Positions 1-5,513 of a DNA stretch of 5,996 nucleotides are shown piece by piece. Numbering within the stretch: the stretch's first letter is position 1; every line of letters begins with the position of its first letter. The stretch covers positions 1 to 5,996 of the forward strand of contig DMNP01000242.1 of NCBI GenBank assembly GCA_003452695.1, read 5' to 3'. The DNA comes from Eggerthellaceae bacterium (GTDB taxonomy: Bacteria > Actinomycetota > Coriobacteriia > Coriobacteriales > Eggerthellaceae). Under the pieces are notes generated by a model. The model had not been told where the DNA came from and made no database searches. It worked only from the letters and a program-made list of their open reading frames with translations. A program made the position numbers and the translations under genes.

Positions 1-221
1 GCGGCTTGGCTGGTCGGCGGAACACGCGGAGCAGCGCAGGGGCCCGCGCTCACGGCAGCCCAGTGGCGCTTCCATGCGCTGTGCGCCCCGTGGGGCGCGG
101 CAGCCCCGCGCAAGCCCGCAGGCGGGGGCGCGTGGGCTGCGGCCCGGCAACGACGACGCAGCGCGCGGCGGCACCGATGGCCGGCGGGGCAAGCAGAAAA
201 ATCCTCAAAAGCCGCTGGTGG
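1..221. other. GC-rich, hairpin-rich stretch without a defensible gene
   Basis: The first 180 bases are close to 80% G+C, well above the flanking genes. They hold several inverted repeats: AGCGC/GCGCT at 33-50, GCGCCCC/GGGGCGC at 83-98, and a long imperfect hairpin at 100-140. The plus-strand frame beginning at base 1 stays open to a TAG at 223-225 (74 residues, rich in Ala, Arg, Gly and Trp). Its third positions are not clearly more GC-rich than the other two, and I recognise no family in it. It could be the 3' end of a gene entering from the left, but it is equally compatible with non-coding DNA downstream of the NERD gene. Minus-strand frames give no recognisable protein either. Confidence 0.5.
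83..140. repeat. Two adjacent GC-rich inverted repeats (possible tandem hairpins)
   Basis: At 83-98 a 7-bp arm GCGCCCC is separated by two bases from GGGGCGC. Directly after it, 100-106 GCAGCCC pairs with 134-140 GGGCTGC, 107-111 CGCGC pairs with 128-132, and 115-118 CCCG pairs with 123-126, leaving only small bulges and a tetraloop. No T-run follows on either strand, so neither is a standard intrinsic terminator. In sequence this GC-rich, some pairing is expected by chance. The nested 7+5+4 bp stem is longer than I would expect. Confidence 0.45.
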
Positions 222-974
222 CTAGGCGTCGCGGGTGAAACGGCATTTCGGGTAGGAGCTGCAGCCCATGAACGGGCCGTACTTGCCGTTGCGCCTGACG
301 AGCTCGGAGCCGCACCACGGGCAGGCGTTTCCCGAGTCGACCTTCCGGGCCTCCTCCACGTGCTGCGTGCGGGCCGTTTGGGTGGAGCCTTCCGCGAGGG
401 CGGCGAGCGACGCCCTCAGCTCCTCGAACGTCGCCGCGTCGAATATCGGGTCGAAGCGGTCGAGGTCCTTCCGGATGTTGCCCAGCAGGTGGTGCCTCCT
501 GCAGATGACGTACTCGGCGGTATCGGGCGGCACCTTCTTCAGCTCGCATCGCTCGGAGAACACGATGTAGGAGCTGAACGCCTCCTCTTCCAGGTCGAGG
601 TAGTCGGAGAGCGCTTTCACGTGGGCGCGGTTCTGCTTGATGGGGTTGTAGAAGCGCTCCTTCGAGTTGGAGTTGAGCGTCACGGTCCAGTTCCTCTGGT
701 CGGCCGAGCCGAATATCCATCCCGAGTAGTTCTTCGACTCGATGACGAAGACGCCCTTTTCGTGGAGCATGACGACGTCGATCTCCGACGTGGACGTGGG
801 GTCGGACGTTCGCGGGATGATGGCGTTGGAGAACACGGCGACGTTCCCGAGATTGCCGTGTTCCAGGGCGTATTCCGTGAGGCACTCGCCGTAATGGCCC
901 TTGCCCTGGGAGGCGTGCGGTATCTTCTTCAGGATTCCCGGCTCCTTGCCCCTTATGCGCGCGATGATCCCCAC
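222..974 (-). CDS. NERD-domain nuclease-like protein with C-terminal zinc ribbon
   Basis: This 250-residue protein carries an N-terminal NERD (nuclease-related) domain. It shows the restriction-endonuclease-like core: GHYGE with Glu30, SEIDVV with Asp66 and VIESKNYSG with Glu79 and Lys81, followed by an NP-x2-Q motif near residues 110-114. A linker of about 100 residues leads to a topoisomerase-type C4 zinc ribbon (Cys218, Cys221, Cys238, Cys244, with GKYGPFMGCSSYPKC between). The family is expected to bind or cut nucleic acid in the cytoplasm, but its substrate is not known and I infer none. There is no signal peptide or membrane segment. The start is GTG at 974, chosen because AGGAG sits five bases upstream and the N-terminus reads sensibly. 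It lies 15 bp after a methyltransferase-like remnant on the same strand, so the two were probably co-transcribed. All catalytic-core residues appear intact. Confidence 0.88.
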   Translation of the reverse strand: MGIIARIRGKEPGILKKIPHASQGKGHYGECLTEYALEHGNLGNVAVFSNAIIPRTSDPTSTSEIDVVMLHEKGVFVIESKNYSGWIFGSADQRNWTVTLNSNSKERFYNPIKQNRAHVKALSDYLDLEEEAFSSYIVFSERCELKKVPPDTAEYVICRRHHLLGNIRKDLDRFDPIFDAATFEELRASLAALAEGSTQTARTQHVEEARKVDSGNACPWCGSELVRRNGKYGPFMGCSSYPKCRFTRDA

Positions 975-978
975 GTTA

Positions 979-984
979 TCTCCT
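979..984 (-). promoter_or_regulatory. Ribosome binding site for the NERD gene
   Basis: On the minus strand AGGAGA lies five bases before the GTG at 974-972. It sits between the stop of the upstream remnant (992-990) and this start, and it decides the GTG start. Confidence 0.7.
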
Positions 985-989
985 GCGCG

Positions 990-1214
990 CTATTCCATCG
1001 GCGCCACGACGGATTCGATGTATGTGATCTCTTCCCGCGTGAGCCCGTAGCGCTCATAGAGCATTTCATCGGTCCAGGCATGATCGTAATAAACGTCGGG
1101 GACGTATGCATAAACGTCGCGAGCGGCATCTCGGGTTGTCTTCGAGTCGGCTGTGAAGATTCCGCGAGGAGCCTCGTAGCGAGACGGGGAACGTTCAAGA
1201 AAACAAGGCCGCAT
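990..1214 (-). pseudogene. C-terminal remnant of a probable restriction-modification DNA methyltransferase
   Basis: The 74-codon frame ends in WTDEMLYERYGLTREEI followed by YIESVVAPME. A tail of the form WTDExLYxxYGLTxEEIxxIES is, from memory, typical of the extreme C-terminus of site-specific (type II/III style) DNA methyltransferases of about 400-1000 residues. The tail and the segment before it (APRGIFTADSKTTRDAARDV) look intact. No catalytic methylase motif (NPPY/DPPY or FxGxG) is present. The frame stays open upstream only to a TAA at 1247-1245, and the ATG at 1214 has no convincing ribosome binding site. I therefore read it as the 3' stump of a truncated gene and not as a real small protein. 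The family call is from motif memory and is moderate. An independent small protein is possible but less likely. It precedes the NERD gene by 15 bp on the same strand. Confidence 0.55.
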
Positions 1215-1391
1215 CCCTAGCTCACGAGAGTAATTCGGTCCTTCTTAACTGCAGGAGTCAGGATGTCCAAGTGAAAGGGCGACTGGTGACGTTGGCTCGC
1301 CACCTTGGGTGGGCCGCCTGACCCGAGCTCCCATCCCTAACATCACGCGCGATTCAAAGTTAACAGCTGGTTGCATGCCGATGAACGTGCG

Positions 1392-1424
1392 ATTACGCGC
1401 AGCGTTTTGTAACAGACGCGTAAT
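1392..1424. promoter_or_regulatory. Candidate nitrogen-regulator operator upstream of amtB
   Basis: ATTACGCG (1392-1399) and CGCGTAAT (1417-1424) form a perfect 8-bp inverted repeat with 17 bases between, ending about 50 bp before the amtB start. Overlapping it, 1409-1424 reads GTAAC-n6-GTAAT, close to the actinobacterial GlnR pattern of two GTnAC/GnAAC half-sites six bases apart. The position ahead of amtB-glnK suits a nitrogen-responsive operator. Which regulator binds, if any, is inference. Confidence 0.35.
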
Positions 1425-1458
1425 GCGCAGCCCTAAAAATCGAGCAAGCCCGATTGAA

Positions 1459-1470
1459 GAGGAAGGTGAT
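1459..1470 (+). promoter_or_regulatory. Ribosome binding site for amtB
   Basis: GAGGAAGGTGAT is purine-rich and resembles the anti-16S target, ending four bases before ATG 1475. It argues for ATG 1475 over the in-frame TTG at 1454, which lacks such a site and would put the ribosome site inside the coding region. Confidence 0.6.
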
Positions 1471-1474
1471 CGCG

Positions 1475-2749
1475 ATGTACGACACAGGTTCGACCGCTTT
1501 CATGCTCATATGCACGATGCTTGTGCTGCTCATGACCCCGGGGCTTGCTTTTTTCTACGGAGGGCTTTCGCGGCGAAAGAACGTGGTCAACACGATGATA
1601 ATGGTCATGAGCGTCATTGGCATCGTCGGCGTGATGTGGGTCGTATGCGGATGGTCGTTCGCTTACGGCGGCGATGGATCGATACCTGTTTTTGGGGGCT
1701 TCGACCAATTGGGGTGCTTGGCGGCAACTAACGACATGCTGGTCCAGACTGCTGACGTTCCCGAAGGTGCCATCTACCCCGCCATTATCAACATATGCTT
1801 CCAAATGGCGTTTTGCATGATCACGTGCGCCATCATAACCGGTGCAGTTGCCGGGCGCATGAAGTTTGGGGCTGTGGTCTTGTTCATCGCGCTGTGGATT
1901 CCCCTGGTGTACGCGCCGCTCGCGCACATGGTTTGGGGCGGCGAGGGGTCGCTCATCGGCGACATGATCGGCGCGCTTGATTTTGCAGGCGGCGACGTCG
2001 TGCACATCAGCTCGGGCGTCACGGGCCTGGTGCTGTGCCTGCTGCTTGGCGGGCGCCGTGGGTTCGGCCTGGTCAGCTATCGTCCGCATAACGTACCGTT
2101 CGTGGCGTTGGGTGCGGCGCTGTTGTGGTTCGGATGGTTCGGCTTCAACGCCGGTTCTCAGTTCTCGGCAGACGGCGTGGCGGCGCTCGCCTTGCTTAAC
2201 ACTGTCGCCGCGTCGGCCGCCGGCATGCTTTCGTGGATGGTCGTCGAGCGGTTGCGCGTCGGCAAGCCCACGCTCGTCGGCGCCTGCACGGGGCTGGTCG
2301 CGGGCCTTGTCGGCATCACGCCGGCAGCCGGGTTCGTCGAGCCGTGGGCGGCTGTCGTCATCGGGTTTGTCACGGCGCCGTGCTGCTTCTTCGCCATCTC
2401 GGTTGCCAAGCGCAAGATCGGTTACGACGACGCGCTTGACGCTTTCGGCTGCCATTCGGTCGGCGGAGTGGTCGGCGGTCTTTTGACCGGTGTGTTCTGC
2501 GTTCCCGAACTGTCGTGGACCGACTTCGGCGGACTCGTATACACCGGCGACGTCTCGCTGCTCGCAAGCCAGGCCCTGGGCATCTTGGTGACGCTCGCGT
2601 TCGTCATCGCTGGCGGGCTGGTCATCGGGTTAGCTGCCAAAGCCGTCTTCCACAGCTCGTTGCGTGTCAGCGAGCAAGACGAGGCGCGGGGCTTGGACGT
2701 CGCGACACACGGCGAGAGCGCCTACCCAGCCTACCTGGGACTTGATTAG
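1475..2749 (+). CDS. amtB: Ammonium transporter AmtB
   Basis: This 424-residue membrane protein belongs to the Amt/Mep/Rh family and conducts ammonium across the cytoplasmic membrane. The family signature is at residues 169-194 (DFAGGDVVHISSG, continuing to GGRR). It carries the presumed ammonium-site Asp169 and the first pore histidine His177. The second pore histidine is His327 in AFGCHSVGGVVGG. The pore-gate phenylalanines appear as Phe113 in FQMAF and Phe224 in WFGWFGFNAGS, and Trp154 lies in AHMVWGG. About 11 hydrophobic segments can be traced, beginning directly at residue 8 with no separate signal peptide. The cytoplasmic tail keeps GLDVATHGESAYP, the conserved C-terminal region that couples AmtB to its PII partner. 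That partner, glnK, follows 97 bp downstream. Nothing looks truncated or unusual. Confidence 0.96.
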   Translation: MYDTGSTAFMLICTMLVLLMTPGLAFFYGGLSRRKNVVNTMIMVMSVIGIVGVMWVVCGWSFAYGGDGSIPVFGGFDQLGCLAATNDMLVQTADVPEGAIYPAIINICFQMAFCMITCAIITGAVAGRMKFGAVVLFIALWIPLVYAPLAHMVWGGEGSLIGDMIGALDFAGGDVVHISSGVTGLVLCLLLGGRRGFGLVSYRPHNVPFVALGAALLWFGWFGFNAGSQFSADGVAALALLNTVAASAAGMLSWMVVERLRVGKPTLVGACTGLVAGLVGITPAAGFVEPWAAVVIGFVTAPCCFFAISVAKRKIGYDDALDAFGCHSVGGVVGGLLTGVFCVPELSWTDFGGLVYTGDVSLLASQALGILVTLAFVIAGGLVIGLAAKAVFHSSLRVSEQDEARGLDVATHGESAYPAYLGLD

Positions 2750-2846
2750 CGGCACAAGCTTGTGGGGCGGAGCGCTTCCCGCCGATTGGACGGACACGCA
2801 AAGGCGGGCGGGATTATCCCCTTGTCGCTCGAAAGGAGCACGCAAC
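2750..2846 (+). other. amtB-glnK spacer with short palindromes
   Basis: The spacer carries a perfect 12-bp palindrome CACAAGCTTGTG at 2753-2764 and a GGCGG/CCGCC stem at 2766-2783 with an 8-base loop. No T-run follows, so transcription probably reads through to glnK. The stem could attenuate transcription or trim the message, but nothing shows this directly. Confidence 0.35.
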
Positions 2847-3185
2847 ATGAAAAGAATCATCGCCATAGTGAGGCCTGAGAAGCTCGAGCCGTTGAAAGAC
2901 GCGCTGTTTGCAGCAGACGTTTCGGGCATGACCGTGGGCCAGGTCATGGGTTGCGGCAACCAGCATGGGTGGTCGGAGTTCTACCGAGGAACCGAGGTGT
3001 TGCTGAACATGATCCCCAAGGTGAAGTTCGAGCTCATCGTGCCCGACGAGGACGTAGACATGCTGGTTGACCTCATCTGCGAAACAGCCGCGACCGGCGA
3101 GGTCGGCGACGGGAAGATCTTCATCAGCGCCGTCGAGGAGGTCGTGCGCATCCGCACCCGCGAGCGCGGGGAAGCTGCAGTCTAG
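2847..3185 (+). CDS. glnK: PII nitrogen-signalling protein (GlnK type)
   Basis: At 112 residues this is exactly the usual PII length and aligns without gaps to GlnB/GlnK. It should form a trimer that binds ATP/ADP and 2-oxoglutarate and docks onto AmtB to block ammonium entry. Visible landmarks are Gln39 and the T-loop (about 37-55, with Tyr46 in FYRGTE), Lys58 in PKVK, the B-loop TGEVGDGKIF (83-92), and Arg101 and Arg103 in the C-loop. The oddity is residue 51. Where proteobacterial PII is uridylylated and actinobacterial PII adenylylated on Tyr51, this protein has Val (RGTEVLLNM). Control by that modification is therefore unlikely, and effector binding alone may drive it. The start ATG has AGGAG eight bases upstream. 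The longer open frame to the left overlaps amtB and is not real. I use glnK because of the amtB linkage. Confidence 0.95.
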   Translation: MKRIIAIVRPEKLEPLKDALFAADVSGMTVGQVMGCGNQHGWSEFYRGTEVLLNMIPKVKFELIVPDEDVDMLVDLICETAATGEVGDGKIFISAVEEVVRIRTRERGEAAV

Positions 3186-3224
3186 CGCTGATTAATCATG
3201 CCGGCTTAGGAGGCACTATAACCG
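3186..3224 (+). other. glnK-murT spacer with ribosome binding site
   Basis: This 39-bp gap holds a 10-bp palindrome TGATTAATCA (3189-3198) and a strong AGGAGG at 3208-3213, eleven bases before the ATG at 3225. That spacing is a little long but workable. No terminator is visible, so the next gene is probably co-transcribed with glnK. Confidence 0.5.
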
Positions 3225-5465
3225 ATGAGCCTGAGATTTGACATAGCGAAAGCAGTGGGCGCGGTTTCGACCTGGGGGCTTCGTACAGCGTTTCACCGCC
3301 CGGCCGAGAACTTCCCCGGGAAGGCGGCGCTCTACATCGACCCGACGCTCATCGCCGACCTGAAGCCGCGCCTAAGCGAAGGGTCGGTCGTGGTCGTGGG
3401 CACCAACGGCAAGACCACGGTCACGAACCTGCTCGCCGACGCGTTTGAAGCAGCCGATAAGACAGTAGCGTGCAATCGCACGGGCGCCAACCTCGATTCC
3501 GGCTTGGCGACTTCCCTGCTGCACGCCGACAAAGCCGACTGGGGCGTGTTCGAAAGCGACGAATTGTGGCTGGCCAAGTCGTTGCCACAACTTCGGGCCG
3601 ACTACGTCGTACTGCTTAACCTGTTCCGCGACCAGCTTGACCGCATGGGCGAGATCGACCACATCCAGGCGGCAATCGCCGGAGCGCTGGATGCGTCTCC
3701 TGAATCGACACTCATCTATAACGCCGACGACCCCTTGTGCCAAGCAATCGCCGAACGTGTCTCCAACAAGCGCGTTTCTTTTGGCCTAAATGAAGATTTG
3801 GGGCTGCCGCAGAACAGCATCGCCGACGCAAGCATGTGCCAATGCTGCGATTCTCTGCTGAACTACACGTGGCGCCAATACGGCCAGCTTGGATCGTTTC
3901 AATGCCCGACGTGCGGGTTTACACGCGTCCAACCCGACTACGCCGGATGCGATGTTGCGCTCGGCGCTGACGGCGCGTCGTTCAACGTGCAACGCGAAAG
4001 GTCTTCTGAGCACGTCATCACACCCTTCGAGGGCGCGTACATGCTCTACAACGTTTTGGCCGTATATGTTGCGGCTGACTGTTGCGGTGTTGCGTTTGCC
4101 AGCGTAGATAGAGCCATACAAGCATATTCACCTCATAATGGGCGCTTGCAAGCCTATCAGTTGCAGGGACGTCGTATACTCTTGAACCTGGCGAAAAACC
4201 CGACCGGGTTCAACCAGAACCTCCGCATCGTTGCAAGCGAGCCCGGGCCCAAGGCCGTCGCATTCTTCATCAACGACCGCGAGGCCGACGGGCATGACGT
4301 CTCGTGGCTGTGGGACGTCGATTTCCAAGAGCTTGCAGGCATCCCTGACCTGACGGCATTCGCAGGCGGGATTAGGCGCAACGACATGCAATTGCGTTTG
4401 AAGCATGCTGACATTCACGCCGACCTCATCGACGATGCCGAGGACTTTCTCGGCAAAGCCGCCGCAGAGTCCCCCGACACAACGCTGTTCCTCATCGCGA
4501 ACTACACGGCACTGCCCGGCGTAAAAGCAGGACTTGACCGCCTTTGCGTTGAAGGTCATATGCATGTCGCCGAACCCGTCACAAGTTTGGATCGAACGCC
4601 CGAGCCTGAAACAGCATGCGAAGCTTCTCCTGCGACTGGACGGGCACACGTAACGAGACGCAACGCTTACGGCCGAATGCCTGCATCCGCTCCTAGTTCC
4701 ATTGGACAACCGGCTGAGGGACTCACAATCGTGCATCTTTACCCGGAACTGCTGAACCTGTACGGTGATGCAGGCAACGTCACGGTGCTCGTGAATCGTG
4801 CTCGTTGGCGCGGCTTGAAGGTCGACGTTGTGCGCGTGAGACACGGGGATGAAATCAACCTTTCGGATGTCGACATCGTCTTTCTGGGCGGTGGGCCCGA
4901 CCGCGAGCAGCGCTTGGCGTCGCGCGACCTGATTGCGCAAGCCCATGTTTTACGCGATTTCGTGGAAGACGACGGGGCCCTGCTCGCCATATGCGGCGGC
5001 TACCAAATACTCGGCACTGAATGGCTTCTGAACGACGAAAGCGTGCCGGGCCTGGGAATCCTCGACCTCGCCACCAAGCGCGCCGAGGGTGGTTCGCGCA
5101 ATCGTCTCGTCGGCAACATCGCGCTGGAAAGCTCGCTCGCGCGCATGCCGGTCGTCGGTTACGAAAACCATGCCGGACGCACGTATCTGGGCGATACGTG
5201 CGTCCCCTTCGGGCGCGTCATCGGAAAACACGGCAAGGGCAACAACGACGATGGCATCGCCGACGGCGTTTTGTACCGCAACGTCATCGGCACCTACCTC
5301 CATGGCCCCGTTCTATCCAAGAACCCCGAGGTTGCCGACTGGCTGATTGAACGCGCGCTTGCGCGCCGCGCTGCCAAAGCGGGCGTCTCTGCCCCAGCAC
5401 TTCAGCCCCTCGACGACTCGATCGAAGAAGCTGCAAACGGTTTCATGTTCCGCAAGCTCTACTGA
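3225..5465 (+). CDS. Single-chain MurT-GatD lipid II isoglutaminyl synthase (fusion)
   Basis: This 746-residue protein joins two enzymes usually encoded by separate neighbouring genes. Residues 1-447 are MurT: a Mur-ligase ATP site GTNGKTT (59-65), a four-cysteine zinc ribbon (Cys205, Cys208, Cys227, Cys230), and the C-terminal DUF1727 domain with the conserved DGHDVSWLWDVDF block (355-367). Residues 448-498 form a low-complexity linker rich in Pro, Ala, Ser and Thr. Residues 499-746 are GatD, a CobB/CobQ-like class I glutamine amidotransferase: HLYPELLNLYGDAGN (504-518), nucleophile Cys590 in AICGGYQILG and His693 in GTYLHGP. MurT and GatD together use ATP and glutamine to amidate the alpha-carboxyl of D-Glu in lipid II to D-isoglutamine at the inner membrane face. 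No stop or frameshift separates the halves, and no good ribosome binding site precedes the GatD part. The start at ATG 3225 follows AGGAGG. Function is secure; cleavage into two chains cannot be excluded. Confidence 0.93.
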   Translation: MSLRFDIAKAVGAVSTWGLRTAFHRPAENFPGKAALYIDPTLIADLKPRLSEGSVVVVGTNGKTTVTNLLADAFEAADKTVACNRTGANLDSGLATSLLHADKADWGVFESDELWLAKSLPQLRADYVVLLNLFRDQLDRMGEIDHIQAAIAGALDASPESTLIYNADDPLCQAIAERVSNKRVSFGLNEDLGLPQNSIADASMCQCCDSLLNYTWRQYGQLGSFQCPTCGFTRVQPDYAGCDVALGADGASFNVQRERSSEHVITPFEGAYMLYNVLAVYVAADCCGVAFASVDRAIQAYSPHNGRLQAYQLQGRRILLNLAKNPTGFNQNLRIVASEPGPKAVAFFINDREADGHDVSWLWDVDFQELAGIPDLTAFAGGIRRNDMQLRLKHADIHADLIDDAEDFLGKAAAESPDTTLFLIANYTALPGVKAGLDRLCVEGHMHVAEPVTSLDRTPEPETACEASPATGRAHVTRRNAYGRMPASAPSSIGQPAEGLTIVHLYPELLNLYGDAGNVTVLVNRARWRGLKVDVVRVRHGDEINLSDVDIVFLGGGPDREQRLASRDLIAQAHVLRDFVEDDGALLAICGGYQILGTEWLLNDESVPGLGILDLATKRAEGGSRNRLVGNIALESSLARMPVVGYENHAGRTYLGDTCVPFGRVIGKHGKGNNDDGIADGVLYRNVIGTYLHGPVLSKNPEVADWLIERALARRAAKAGVSAPALQPLDDSIEEAANGFMFRKLY
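4566..4718 (+). other. Interdomain linker of the MurT-GatD fusion
   Basis: Residues 448-498 show no family similarity I can recognise and are rich in Ala, Pro, Ser, Thr and charged residues. They bridge the end of the DUF1727 domain and the first GatD strand (LTIVHLYPELL). The only internal ATG here (4677) has no Shine-Dalgarno sequence. This supports translation as one chain with a flexible tether, and not a hidden second start. Confidence 0.6.
5175..5205 (+). repeat. Perfect 13-bp inverted repeat inside the GatD coding part
   Basis: GGACGCACGTATC (5175-5187), the five bases TGGGC, and GATACGTGCGTCC (5193-5205) form a flawless stem of 13 bp with a 5-base loop. It codes for residues around GRTYLGDTCVP, which sit in a conserved part of GatD, so it is not an obvious insertion. 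No T-run follows, so it is not an intrinsic terminator. Confidence 0.9.
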
Positions 5466-5486
5466 TTCATTGAGCTCCTGGGTGAA

Positions 5487-5513
5487 ACGCCGATGCCTGG
5501 TGCCGGCGCTTCA
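5487..5513 (-). terminator. Weak candidate terminator after pyrG
   Basis: On the minus strand the pyrG stop runs into AAGCGCCG, an 11-base loop of GCACCAGGCAT type and CGGCGTTT, giving an 8-pair stem with one G-T pair and only three Ts at its end. It lies in the 45-bp gap between the convergent murT-gatD and pyrG genes and could serve both. The T-run is too short for a confident call. Confidence 0.3.

Larger units (their letters stand above)
1215..1474. other. Intergenic control region between the remnant gene and amtB
   Basis: This divergent gap holds no recognisable gene. Its left part (1215-1320) has a weak CCACC/GGTGG hairpin at 1300-1312 and a four-codon ATG-to-TGA frame at 1263 that I do not call. 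Its right part (1340-1440) is more AT-rich and contains TTAAC-n6-TTGCA at 1360-1375, an inverted repeat at 1392-1424 and an AT-rich CTAAAAAT at 1433-1440. The amtB promoter should lie here, but I see no good pair of -35 and -10 boxes at normal spacing. I see no known riboswitch fold. Confidence 0.55.

Noticed and set aside
6..1220. Plus-strand open frame of 404 codons across the NERD gene
   Set aside because: It is antisense to the clearly recognisable NERD protein, is rich in Arg, Val and Gly as GC-rich shadow frames are, and starts at a TTG without a ribosome binding site.
1263..1274. Four-codon ATG-TCC-AAG-TGA frame with an AGGAG upstream
   Set aside because: It is too short to support as a leader peptide and has no attenuator structure or downstream gene close enough to control.
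1367..1383. Possible sigma-54-like GG/GC promoter before amtB
   Set aside because: The spacing and flanking bases do not match the -24/-12 consensus, and sigma-54 is not expected in high-GC Gram-positives.
1454..1474. TTG start seven codons upstream of the chosen amtB start
   Set aside because: The purine-rich ribosome binding site lies between this TTG and ATG 1475, and the extra residues are not transporter-like.
1433..2455. Minus-strand open frame of 340 codons opposite amtB
   Set aside because: It is antisense to a highly conserved ammonium transporter, and its composition (Arg, Asp, His, Ala) is that of a shadow frame.
2664..2846. In-frame upstream extension of glnK
   Set aside because: It would overlap the amtB C-terminus in another frame and add a non-PII N-terminus. 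ATG 2847 gives the standard 112 residues and has a good ribosome binding site.
3217..3222. TATAAC resembling a -10 box just before murT
   Set aside because: It sits between the ribosome binding site and the start codon, where a promoter would leave no leader, and no -35 box is placed correctly.
4128..4946. Minus-strand open frame of 272 codons opposite murT-gatD
   Set aside because: It shows no family motifs and lies fully antisense to conserved MurT and GatD blocks.
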